Shown: in pieces, positions 6,802-14,573 of the stretch
How the letters are laid out: every line of letters starts with the position of its first letter
How positions within the stretch are numbered: the stretch's first letter is position 1
Assembly (NCBI GenBank): GCA_017631745.1
Contig: JAGBSR010000057.1
Span: 1-17,132, forward strand
Source: Clostridia bacterium
GTDB lineage: Bacteria > Bacillota > Clostridia > Oscillospirales > Acutalibacteraceae
Length of the DNA: 17,132 nucleotides
Direction: 5' to 3'
Made by a program: the position numbers and the translations under genes
The notes under the pieces: generated by a model
Database searches by the model: none
What the model saw: the letters and a program-made list of their open reading frames with translations, nothing else
What the model was told of the DNA's origin: nothing

Positions 6802-7968
6802 TTGTCCAATCTTATAGTAAGACTGTTTATAAAAGATTATCAGAACACAAAAAATCCTTCAGTGCGTGAAAAATACGGCTATCTCGGCAGTGTTACGGGA
6901 ATTATAATAAATATGATTCTTGCTCTGGCTAAATATCTTATCGGTACTGTGACAAACAGTATTGCCATAACCGCTGATGCTATCAATAATTTCAGCGACA
7001 GCGTTTCTTGCGTAATCACACTCGTAAGCTTTAAAATGGCAAATATGAAGCCTGATAAGGAGCACCCCTTCGGTCACGGCAGAATCGAGTATGTTGCCGC
7101 ACTCATAGTCGGCTTCATAGTTGAGCTTATGGGCTATGAGCTGATCAAATCATCCGTAGAAAAAATCAAAAATCCCGAAGCTGTTGTTTTCTCCGTGCCT
7201 GCTGTAATTGTGCTTGTTTTGTCAATCGGCGGAAAGCTGTGGCTTGCACTGTTTAACAGATATCTCGGCAAAAAGATAGATTCAACTGCCATGCAGGCTG
7301 TATTCACCGACAGTATCGGTGACATTACAGCAACGAGTGTTACTCTCATTTCACTGGTTATTTCACTCTTCACAGATTTACCGATAGACGGCTATATGGG
7401 CATTGTTGTATCACTATTTATCCTTTATGCCGGCTTCGGAATACTCAAGGAATCAATTGGTATTATTCTTGGCAGACCTCCCTCAAAGGAGCTCGTTGAC
7501 GAGCTTGTTGAGTTTGTAATGTCCCACGAGGAAATCTTAGGTATTCACGACCTTGTAATTCACTCCTACGGTGAAACAAGAATTTTTGCAAGCATACATA
7601 CTGAGATTGCTGCAGACGGTGATATGCTCAAAGCTCACGACACAATAGATACCATTGAGAAAAAAGTTAAGGAAAAATTTGGTGTTGAGCTTGTAATTCA
7701 TATGGATCCCATTGTTACAAATGACGAAACCGTTGAAAAGCACTATCAGTGTGTACATAAGGCCGTTAAGGAAATTGATGATTGTCTTGACATTCACGAC
7801 TTCCGCGTTGTTGAAGGCCCGACCCACACAAATCTCATTTTTGATGTGGTTATTCCTCACAGATACAGACTCAGTGACACCGAGCTCAAAGAAGCAATTT
7901 CTGACAAAATGAAAGCTATAAATCCGAGCTATTGTTTGGTAATTACTGTGGACAACTGCTACATTTAG
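6802..7968 (+). CDS. Cation diffusion facilitator (CDF) family metal transporter
   Basis: Membrane antiporter that exports divalent cations (Zn, Fe, Mn or Co) in exchange for protons. 388 residues. Six hydrophobic segments lie in about 28-222. The metal site is visible as TADAINNFSD (58-66; Asp59, Asp66) in the second helix and Asp170/Asp174 in VFTDSIGD in the fifth, and HPFGHGR (88-94) is the usual family loop. A cytoplasmic domain (about 225-305) is followed by an additional region to 388 with IHDFRVVEG, a long form seen in clostridial members and longer than FieF (300). Translation most likely starts at TTG (6802) with GGAG at 6788-6791; no ATG or GTG fits the conserved N terminus. It follows mscS by 16 bases. 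The metal cannot be assigned from sequence, though the divergent zinc-type uptake operon makes zinc plausible. Confidence 0.9.
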   Translation: MSNLIVRLFIKDYQNTKNPSVREKYGYLGSVTGIIINMILALAKYLIGTVTNSIAITADAINNFSDSVSCVITLVSFKMANMKPDKEHPFGHGRIEYVAALIVGFIVELMGYELIKSSVEKIKNPEAVVFSVPAVIVLVLSIGGKLWLALFNRYLGKKIDSTAMQAVFTDSIGDITATSVTLISLVISLFTDLPIDGYMGIVVSLFILYAGFGILKESIGIILGRPPSKELVDELVEFVMSHEEILGIHDLVIHSYGETRIFASIHTEIAADGDMLKAHDTIDTIEKKVKEKFGVELVIHMDPIVTNDETVEKHYQCVHKAVKEIDDCLDIHDFRVVEGPTHTNLIFDVVIPHRYRLSDTELKEAISDKMKAINPSYCLVITVDNCYI

Positions 7969-8045
7969 AGTGCTTTTTGTAAAAGTGCACAAAATATACC
8001 CAAAATGTTTCTTATAATTCTATGGCTATATTTAGCTTAAATGAC

Positions 8046-8073
8046 TTGAAAACTTTGTAGAATACTGTAAAAT
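8046..8073 (+). promoter_or_regulatory. Probable SigA-type promoter of the PRPP synthetase gene
   Basis: TTGAAA (8046-8051) and TAAAAT (8068-8073) are 16 bases apart, about 55 bases before the start codon, in the 160-base gap after the CDF gene. A second isolated TATAAT occurs at 8013-8018 without a good -35 box. I see no convincing terminator hairpin or riboswitch in the gap. Confidence 0.5.
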
Positions 8074-8128
8074 ATAAGTGTTATGAAATACTAAACCAAG
8101 AAGTAAAAAATCAGGGGGTACATTATTT

Positions 8129-9328
8129 ATGTCCGTTTCATTAACAGAGTATCTTGACACAATTCCTCAGGGCCGTCTCGGCATCATCGCTATGAAGGGC
8201 TGTGAAGACCTTGCAAAAAGAGTAAGCGATCAGATTCTCGAGTGCCGCGCTCAGTTCCAGAATGCATCAACAACTAACCTTCATCTCAAGGGTTACCACA
8301 GAGACTCTTACATCATCAAGGCTAACTTCCCTCGTTTCGCAACAGGCGAAGGTAAGGCTGTAATCACAGAATCAATCAGAGGTTATGACCTTTTCATCAT
8401 CACTGACTGCTTCAACTACAATGTGACTTACAAGATGTATAATCTCAAGGATGCTAACGGCGAGCCTCTTCAGGTACCTATGAGTCCCGATGATCATTTT
8501 GCTGATCTTAAGAGAGTTATCTCAGCTTGTGCAGGTAAGGCTAAGCGTATCACTGTTGTAATGCCTATGCTCTATGAAGGCAGACAGCACAGAAGAACAG
8601 CAAGAGAATCACTCGACTGCGCTCTCGCTCTTCAGGAACTTGAAAATATGGGTGTAAGCAACATTATTACAATAGATGCTCACGACCCCAGAGTACAGAA
8701 CTCAATCAGAATCGGCTTTGAAAGTGTTGCTCCCACATATCAGATGATCAAGGCTATTGCTAAGAGCCTTAACAATAACATTAAGTTCTCCCCTGAAAAC
8801 ACAATGATGATTGCTCCCGACGAAGGTGCTATGGGCAGATGTGTTTACTATGCTCAGGTACTCGGCGTAGAGCTCGGTATGTTCTATAAGAGAAGAGACT
8901 ATGCAACTGTTATCGACGGCAGAAACCCCATCGTTTCACACGAATTCCTCGGTGACAATGTTGAGGGCAAGGATGTTATCGTTGTTGACGATATGATTTC
9001 AAGCGGTGACTCAATGATCGACGTTTGCAAGCAGCTAAAGGCTCTCAAGGCTAAGAGAATTTTCGTGTTCTCATCATTCGGTCTTTTCACTTCAGGTCTT
9101 GAAAGATTTGACAAGGCTTTTGAAGAGGGACTTTTCGATAAGATTTTCACAACAAACGTTGTTTATCAGACACCTGAGCTTCTCACAAGAGACTGGTACT
9201 ACTCAGTTGATATGTCAAAGTATCTTGCACTTATCATTGATACTCTCAATCACGACAGATCAGTAAGTCCTTTCCTTAATCCCATCCAGAAGATTAACGA
9301 CTACATTGAGAAGTACAACCTCAAATAA
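8129..9328 (+). CDS. prs: Ribose-phosphate pyrophosphokinase (PRPP synthetase), long non-classical type
   Basis: Makes 5-phosphoribosyl-1-diphosphate from ribose 5-phosphate and ATP, the precursor for purine, pyrimidine, NAD, His and Trp synthesis; cytoplasmic. The PRPP-binding loop VVDDMISSGDS (285-295) is diagnostic, and the two tandem Rossmann-like halves are visible. The other class I motifs are present in altered form: YEGRQHRR (149-156) for the ATP loop, IDAHDPRVQ (182-190) at the metal-binding segment, and KRRD (254-257) at the catalytic flexible loop. At 399 residues it is much longer than the classical 315-residue enzyme, mainly by an N-terminal extension and insertions around 50-120. 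Codon choice is biased (AAG, CTC/CTT, GCT), suggesting strong expression. The ATG follows a G-rich ribosome site AGGGGG. A strong hairpin follows 7 bases after the stop. Confidence 0.9.
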   Translation: MSVSLTEYLDTIPQGRLGIIAMKGCEDLAKRVSDQILECRAQFQNASTTNLHLKGYHRDSYIIKANFPRFATGEGKAVITESIRGYDLFIITDCFNYNVTYKMYNLKDANGEPLQVPMSPDDHFADLKRVISACAGKAKRITVVMPMLYEGRQHRRTARESLDCALALQELENMGVSNIITIDAHDPRVQNSIRIGFESVAPTYQMIKAIAKSLNNNIKFSPENTMMIAPDEGAMGRCVYYAQVLGVELGMFYKRRDYATVIDGRNPIVSHEFLGDNVEGKDVIVVDDMISSGDSMIDVCKQLKALKAKRIFVFSSFGLFTSGLERFDKAFEEGLFDKIFTTNVVYQTPELLTRDWYYSVDMSKYLALIIDTLNHDRSVSPFLNPIQKINDYIEKYNLK

Positions 9329-9335
9329 AAACTCA

Positions 9336-9369
9336 GCCCACCGAAAAATCGGTGGGCATTTAATTTATT
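9336..9369. terminator. Strong bidirectional intrinsic terminator between convergent genes
   Basis: A perfect 9-bp stem GCCCACCGA (9336-9344) with loop AAAA pairs with 9349-9357. On the plus strand it is followed by a T-rich stretch (9359-9369) and serves the PRPP synthetase gene. On the minus strand the hairpin is followed by TGAGTTTTTATTT, so it can also stop transcription from the DUF6873 gene. Confidence 0.92.
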
Positions 9370-9372
9370 CGC

Positions 9373-10116
9373 TTACGCTTCTTCAATTATCGGTATTATT
9401 CCGCCGAAATCAGTAAGAGGAATATCAAGCGATATAATTCTGCAGCCGTGCTTTTCAATAAAGTCGGCTATTTTTTTATAATCTCTGTGAGCAGTAATAT
9501 CTCCGAAAAAGAGAACTTCATTCTCAGATATTTTACCCGAAGCACCGCCGATAAAGCCGTATTGATGTCCCGGCAATAAAACGTCTCCTTTTGAAATCAG
9601 AAGGCAATCCAAACAGTTTTTCACAGCAATTTTATAAACGGATTCATCATCGGTAATAAGAGCATTATCCCTGACAACAAGACAAGAGCATTTGCAGTAG
9701 CCTTGTCTGACATCGATTTTACTATAATCACTGCACAAGCCTAAAGCTGTTTCGTCGGCAAAGCTGAGCTTACCTAAAATTTTGTCGCCGATTACAGTTA
9801 AATTAAGTGCAATATCATCGGGGTACTCCCCTTTTATTTCCCTTGAAGTAAAGCTGACTTCAAAGCCTCTTTCTTTAAGCAAGGTGTAAAGCACCTGCTG
9901 ATTTTCAGAGAGAACAATTTTATTTTTGCCAATATGCAAAGCTGACATATCAGCGTGATATTTCACGGCAGGGTCCATGTAGATATTGGGGTTGATAACC
10001 AACCTTTCAATGCCGATTAAATCAAGATAACCGTTGAGCTCGGCACACAATTCACCGCAGATTACAGCTTTGACTCTGCCTTTTGGCAAGTTGGGATTTT
10101 CTAAAAATCTGATCAT
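9373..10116 (-). CDS. DUF6873-like protein with guanidino-modifying-enzyme (GME) type fold
   Basis: 247 residues, no signal peptide or membrane segment. I recognise it as the DUF6873 family, placed by databases in the GME/pentein fold (agmatine deiminase, DDAH, amidinotransferase relatives). Visible family blocks: KYHADM (52-57), EYPDDIALN (97-105), a Cys cluster in RQGYCKCSCLV (137-147), ITDD (154-157), GFIGGASGK (187-195), GDITAH (205-210) and DFGGI (236-240) close to the C terminus. In catalytic penteins the segment after the final Gly-rich turn carries the nucleophilic Cys; here it reads GGIIPI, with none. Activity is therefore unknown and may be absent or relocated to the Cys cluster. 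The ATG overlaps the radA stop as ATGA, so it is the coupled last gene of the amidase-radA unit. Function unknown; family assignment is from memory of its motifs. Confidence 0.72.
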   Translation of the reverse strand: MIRFLENPNLPKGRVKAVICGELCAELNGYLDLIGIERLVINPNIYMDPAVKYHADMSALHIGKNKIVLSENQQVLYTLLKERGFEVSFTSREIKGEYPDDIALNLTVIGDKILGKLSFADETALGLCSDYSKIDVRQGYCKCSCLVVRDNALITDDESVYKIAVKNCLDCLLISKGDVLLPGHQYGFIGGASGKISENEVLFFGDITAHRDYKKIADFIEKHGCRIISLDIPLTDFGGIIPIIEEA

Positions 10117-11489
10117 AAAATTATAGCCTCGAAAGCTTCTCTGATAGTTTTAACTCCCACAATTTCAATCTCTTTTTTCAGTGATGCTGAGAGATTTTTC
10201 AGATTGCTTTTAGGGATAATACATCTTGAAAAGCCGAGTCTTGCAGCTTCTTTGATACGCTGTTCACAGTGAGACACACCTCTGATTTCGCCTGCAAGAC
10301 CAATTTCTCCAAAAGCAAGCACATCATCGCGAAGAGCGTAATCCTTGAGTGATGAAACAAGAGCCATAACAATTGTCAGATCGAGTGCAGGCTCGTCAAG
10401 CTTAAGACCGCCTACGATGTTGATATATGCATCCATACCCGAGAAGAAGTAGCCGCCTCTTTTTTCAAGTACGGCAATAAGCATTGCGAGTCTGTTGAAA
10501 TCAAAGCCGTTGCTTATACGGCGTGGGTTTCCGAAGCCCGTTGAGGTAACGAGTCCCTGAATTTCAGCAAGTAATGGTCTTGAACCCTCCATAACACAGG
10601 CAACACAGGAGCCGGGTGTGTTCTTGGGTCTGCCCGAGATAAGCATTTCCGAGGGATTTTCAACCTCTTTGAGTCCGCAATCATACATCTCAAATACACC
10701 GATTTCATTAGTTGAGCCGAAACGGTTTTTAACTGCACGCAGTATTCTGAAAGAGAGATTTCTTTCACCCTCAAAATAGAGCACGGCATCGACAATATGC
10801 TCGAGAACCTTTGGTCCTGCAATATTACCGTCTTTATTGACATGACCGACCATAATTATGGGAATAGAGAGACTTTTGGCAGTGCGCATAAAGAGGTTTG
10901 AGCATTCTCTTACCTGAGTAACACAACCCGGTGAAGAATTAAGCTCGGTGAAATTCATAGTCTGAATTGAGTCGATTATAACAAGGTCGGGAGTTGTGGC
11001 CTGAATATGCTCGCATATAGCCTGAGCATCAGTTTCACAAAGGATAAAGAGATTCTCGGTTTTTACCCTGAGTCTGTCTGCACGAAGCTTAATCTGTGAA
11101 TAAGACTCCTCACCCGAAACATAAAGAATTTTCAGCTTTTTGCCTAGGCACTGACAAATCTGAAGCAGTATTGTCGACTTACCGATACCGGGGTCACCGC
11201 TGAGAAGCACAAGTGAGCCTTTAACGATACCGCCACCGAGTACTCTGTCAAGCTCGCCCATTCCTGTTTTATATCTGAGCTCATTGTCGGGCAATATCTC
11301 TTTTAAAGGCATAGCTTTAACACTTGCGGTGCTTTTGGTCGGAGCAAGTCTGTTTTTAGATGCAGTTTCGGTAACTCTCACTTCTTCCTCAAGAGTCGCC
11401 CATTCGCCGCATTCGGGGCACTTACCGAGCCATTTCGGTGCTTCATAGGCGCAGTTACTGCAAACATATACTGTTTTAGATTTTGCCAT
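10113..11489 (-). CDS. radA: DNA repair protein RadA (Sms)
   Basis: RecA-related ATPase that acts in homologous recombination and branch migration; cytoplasmic. 458 residues, the family's usual length. The N-terminal zinc finger has Cys10, Cys13, Cys24 and Cys27 (CSNC, CPEC). The RecA-like domain has Walker A GDPGIGKST (98-106), Walker B LVIIDSIQ (169-176) and the RadA-specific motif KNRFG (254-258). The C-terminal Lon-protease-like domain (about 275-458) includes LDLTIVMAL and ends around GVKTIREAFEA; it lacks the Lon Ser-Lys dyad, as expected for RadA. The start at 11489 has GAGGA 6 bases upstream, only 9 bases after the amidase stop, and the stop overlaps the next gene by ATGA. A tightly packed operon. 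Confidence 0.97.
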   Translation of the reverse strand: MAKSKTVYVCSNCAYEAPKWLGKCPECGEWATLEEEVRVTETASKNRLAPTKSTASVKAMPLKEILPDNELRYKTGMGELDRVLGGGIVKGSLVLLSGDPGIGKSTILLQICQCLGKKLKILYVSGEESYSQIKLRADRLRVKTENLFILCETDAQAICEHIQATTPDLVIIDSIQTMNFTELNSSPGCVTQVRECSNLFMRTAKSLSIPIIMVGHVNKDGNIAGPKVLEHIVDAVLYFEGERNLSFRILRAVKNRFGSTNEIGVFEMYDCGLKEVENPSEMLISGRPKNTPGSCVACVMEGSRPLLAEIQGLVTSTGFGNPRRISNGFDFNRLAMLIAVLEKRGGYFFSGMDAYINIVGGLKLDEPALDLTIVMALVSSLKDYALRDDVLAFGEIGLAGEIRGVSHCEQRIKEAARLGFSRCIIPKSNLKNLSASLKKEIEIVGVKTIREAFEAIIL

Positions 11490-11498
11490 TGATATTCC

Positions 11499-12218
11499 TC
11501 ATTTCTGATATTCTTCAAGTCCTGCCGCAATGGCAAGAATAAGCTTTTTCTGATATTCCTCGTCATTAAGAAGTAACGCCTCACCCGGGTTTGAAAGAAA
11601 ACCGCACTCGACCATAACTGCAGGAGAAACGGCATTATAAAGAAGATATACATCCGTGCCTGATTCCTTTATCTGCCTGTCGTTTTCGGGCTGTAGAAGC
11701 TGTCTTAAATTAGTCTGTATGCTATCGGCAACAGTCTTGCTAAGGTTATTGTTTTTGGAATAGAAAACCTGTGCACCGTAATATTTGCTCTGTGAAAAAT
11801 GATTCTGATGAATACTCAGAAAAAGAGCCTGAGGATAGGTTTTCATTATGTTCATACGGTAGTGTATGTCGCTGACCTTTTTCTGCCGTTGCTTTACGGC
11901 ATCACTGCCGTAGTGCAGACTGTCATCATTTCTTGTATATATAACAGTATAACCCATAAGCCTGAGCATATTTCCGAGCTTCGAGGAGATACTGAGGTTT
12001 ATGTCTTTTTCAAGTACTCCTGCAGATGACTGAGTACCGCCGTCTTCTCCGCCGTGACCTGCATCAACTATAACAACTTCTCCCCCGTCAATCAATAGCG
12101 AGGTTGTTGTAACGTCGGCCATATTCAGTGAAAGCACAAGAAAAAAAACAATTATAAACACAAGCGCGAGACTGAGAAAGCTTTTTAAATTAAAAGATAT
12201 AAATAAACCTTTTTTCAT
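11499..12218 (-). CDS. cwlD: N-acetylmuramoyl-L-alanine amidase, Amidase_3 family, CwlD-like
   Basis: Zinc enzyme that cleaves the amide between muramic acid and the stem peptide of peptidoglycan; in Bacillus CwlD acts in spore cortex muramic-lactam formation. 239 residues, close to the 237 of Bacillus CwlD. A short basic start and one hydrophobic anchor (11-33) place the catalytic domain outside the membrane. Zinc ligands expected for the family are visible: His55 (VDAGHGG), Glu70 (VLEKDINL) and His137 (SIHQNH), with catalytic Glu204 (VECGFLSNP). GAQVFY (148-153) also matches CwlD. I use the ATG at 12218, preceded by GGGTGA; a longer frame from 12266 would start inside a hairpin and is less likely. 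It precedes radA by 9 bases. The link to sporulation is inferred from CwlD and is not shown by this window. Confidence 0.85.
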   Translation of the reverse strand: MKKGLFISFNLKSFLSLALVFIIVFFLVLSLNMADVTTTSLLIDGGEVVIVDAGHGGEDGGTQSSAGVLEKDINLSISSKLGNMLRLMGYTVIYTRNDDSLHYGSDAVKQRQKKVSDIHYRMNIMKTYPQALFLSIHQNHFSQSKYYGAQVFYSKNNNLSKTVADSIQTNLRQLLQPENDRQIKESGTDVYLLYNAVSPAVMVECGFLSNPGEALLLNDEEYQKKLILAIAAGLEEYQK

Positions 12219-12242
12219 AAAATCACCCAAAGAAATTTTATG

Positions 12243-12286
12243 AAAAAGCCGAACTAAATATAACATCGGGTCATACTTAATTCGGC
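12243..12286 (-). terminator. Probable intrinsic terminator or attenuator after the ParC-like gene
   Basis: On the minus strand GCCGAATTAA (12277-12286) pairs with 12248-12257, one mismatch in ten, around a 19-base loop, and is directly followed by TTTTT (12243-12247). It sits 12 bases after the ParC-like stop and 25 bases before the amidase start. The large loop makes termination likely partial. Confidence 0.6.
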
Positions 12287-12298
12287 AGGGTACTCACA

Positions 12299-14554
12299 TT
12301 AAAAGCCCTCAAAAGTCATATTGTTTTTCTTCATAATATCTTCGTTAGAAAGCACAGAACCTGCTGACGGAAGATTCTTTGCTTTATAGCGTGAAGCCTT
12401 GACAAACTCACCCTCAACAAAATCGCGCACAACTGCAATCTTCTGGTTTTTCTTCACGGTAACACAGGCAACACCCTGAGTATCTTTCATAGCCTTAGCT
12501 GATACCTGAGCAGTATCAAGAAGAAGACATCTGCCGCCTGTTGTCTCGATAACAATGCTCTTATCCTCTTTGAGATACATAATACCCTTGAGAGGAAATT
12601 TATCGCAGTAAGCCTTGATAAGCTTCTTACGGTTGGTTTTGGTTGCATAGGAATTGAGATTTACCTTTGCTGCCTTACCGTTATCAAACAGGAAGAACAT
12701 ATAACCCTGATAGTCATTTGTCACAACCATAAAGATAGCATTTTCGCCCTCTTCCATTTCAAGCTTAGATGGAATATACTCACCGAGTACACTTGCTTTT
12801 GAGTCGGCAAAATCATTGGCCTTTGCCTTATAAACCTGACACTTATCTGTAAAGAACAGTAAGTCGTTATTGTTGGTTGTCTCGAAGCTCTGAACTATTT
12901 CGTCGCCATCTTTAAGCTTATGATCACCGCCCATACGAAGTGAAAGCGGAGTGATTTTCTTGAAGTAGCCTTCTTTTGTGAAGAAGAGATTTACGGCATA
13001 GTCAGGAATTTCTTCGGTAACATCTTCAGCTTCAACGCCTGTAACGTCAACAATTTCGCTGATTCTGTCTTTGCCGTACTTCTTGATTACATCCTGAAGC
13101 TCGCCGATGATAATCTTTCTCACTCTTGTTTTTGAAGAAAGAATATCCTGCATATCCTTGATAGTAGCTTCAAGGTTTTCAATATCTTTAAGTCGTTTGA
13201 TAATGTACTCTCTGTTAAGATGACGAAGCTTGATTTCAGCCACATATTCAGCCTGGATTTCATCTATACCGAATCCTATCATAAGGTTAGGGATAACTTC
13301 GCTTACTTCATCGGTTTCGCGGATAATTTTTATAGCCTTATCAATATCAAGAAGAATCTTTTCAAGACCCTTGAGAAGATGAAGCCTATCCTGAGCTTTT
13401 TTAAGCTCAAACGATACTCTTCTGAATACGCACTTGCCTCTGAAACGAATCCACTCAATAAGAAGATCGCGTACACCGAGTACTTTGGGATAGCCGTCAA
13501 TGAGCACATTGAAGTTACATGAGAATGAATCCTCGAGAGGAGTCATCTTGTAAAGCTTCTGCATAAGCTTATCTGCATCGGTGCCACGCTTGAGATCAAT
13601 AGTAATCTTGAGACCTGACTTGTCTGTTTCATCTCGGATGTCAGTAATTTCCTTGATTGAGCCAGCTTTTACCTTTTCGATAATCTTATCAATGATAGCC
13701 TCTGCAGTAGTTGTGGGAGGAATCTGCTTGATATCAATGCAGTTGAATTCCTTGTCGTATTCATACTTAGCTCTGACTTTGATATTACCACGGCCAGTAC
13801 GGTATACCTCAGCCATAGCATCTCTGTCATAGAGAATCTGACCGCCACCGATAAAATCGGGAGCAGGCATAGTTGTAAGACAGTCATGTTGTTTATTTTT
13901 TATAAGCTCAATTGTTGTTTCGCAGAGCTCTTTAAGGTTAAATGAGCAGATACTGCTTGCCATACCAACGGCAATACCGAGGTTGACATTGGCGAGAATT
14001 GACGGAAATGTAACAGGCAGAAGCGACGGCTCTTTCATTGTGCTGTCGTAGTTATCTACGAAGTCAGTTGTATTCTTATCGATGTCTCTGAAAAGCTCAT
14101 TGCAGATGCCATCGAGTTTAGCCTCTGTGTAACGGGCAGCAGCATAGTGCATATCTCTTGAATACGCCTTGCCGAAGTTACCCTTTGAGTCAACAAAGGG
14201 GTTAAGAAGTGCCTCATTGCCTCGTGAAAGACGCACCATAGTTTCATAAATAGCAGCATCACCGTGAGGGTTAAGTCGCATAGTCTGACCGACGATGTTA
14301 GCCGACTTTGTTCTGCCGCCTGTGAGAAGTCCCATCTTATACATAGTATAAAGGAGCTTTCTGTGTGAGGGCTTAAAGCCGTCAATTTCAGGAATAGCAC
14401 GGGAAAGGATAACGCTCATAGCATAGGGCATATAGTTGATTTCAAGAGTATCTGTGATTCTCTGTTCAATCATTTCGCCCGCACCGATTATGTGGGTATT
14501 TTCAAGAAGATTTGAATCATCATCTTTCTTTTTTGAAGTCTTTTTTCTTGCCAT
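12299..14554 (-). CDS. parC: Type IIA DNA topoisomerase subunit A, ParC-like (divergent)
   Basis: DNA cleavage/religation subunit of a type IIA topoisomerase; partner of the ParE-like product just upstream. 751 residues, the length of ParC. The breakage-reunion domain (about 25-490) has the active-site Tyr142 in AAARYTEAKL, preceded by Arg141. The quinolone-region segment NPHGDAAIYETMV (95-107) has Ala100 where E. coli GyrA Ser83/ParC Ser80 stands and Glu104 at Asp87/Glu84. A shortened beta-pinwheel C terminus (about 515-751) has only RMGGDHK (540-546) at the position of the GyrA box, so the wrapping motif of gyrase is degenerate; this and Glu104 favour topoisomerase IV. The N terminus is very basic. 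A strong AAGGAGG lies 9 bases before the ATG, and the gap to the ParE-like gene is 19 bases. Gyrase-like activity cannot be excluded. Confidence 0.85.
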   Translation of the reverse strand: MARKKTSKKKDDDSNLLENTHIIGAGEMIEQRITDTLEINYMPYAMSVILSRAIPEIDGFKPSHRKLLYTMYKMGLLTGGRTKSANIVGQTMRLNPHGDAAIYETMVRLSRGNEALLNPFVDSKGNFGKAYSRDMHYAAARYTEAKLDGICNELFRDIDKNTTDFVDNYDSTMKEPSLLPVTFPSILANVNLGIAVGMASSICSFNLKELCETTIELIKNKQHDCLTTMPAPDFIGGGQILYDRDAMAEVYRTGRGNIKVRAKYEYDKEFNCIDIKQIPPTTTAEAIIDKIIEKVKAGSIKEITDIRDETDKSGLKITIDLKRGTDADKLMQKLYKMTPLEDSFSCNFNVLIDGYPKVLGVRDLLIEWIRFRGKCVFRRVSFELKKAQDRLHLLKGLEKILLDIDKAIKIIRETDEVSEVIPNLMIGFGIDEIQAEYVAEIKLRHLNREYIIKRLKDIENLEATIKDMQDILSSKTRVRKIIIGELQDVIKKYGKDRISEIVDVTGVEAEDVTEEIPDYAVNLFFTKEGYFKKITPLSLRMGGDHKLKDGDEIVQSFETTNNNDLLFFTDKCQVYKAKANDFADSKASVLGEYIPSKLEMEEGENAIFMVVTNDYQGYMFFLFDNGKAAKVNLNSYATKTNRKKLIKAYCDKFPLKGIMYLKEDKSIVIETTGGRCLLLDTAQVSAKAMKDTQGVACVTVKKNQKIAVVRDFVEGEFVKASRYKAKNLPSAGSVLSNEDIMKKNNMTFEGF

Positions 14555-14573
14555 AAATGTTTTCCTCCTTTCC

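Noticed and set aside
7969..8045. Possible terminator or riboswitch after the CDF gene
   Set aside because: GTGCTTTT and AAAAGTGC look complementary at first but do not pair as an inverted repeat, and no U-tract or known riboswitch core is visible.
12219..12266. 16-residue extension of the CwlD-like amidase
   Set aside because: It begins inside a terminator-like hairpin, and the shorter start gives a normal basic-plus-hydrophobic anchor with a ribosome site.
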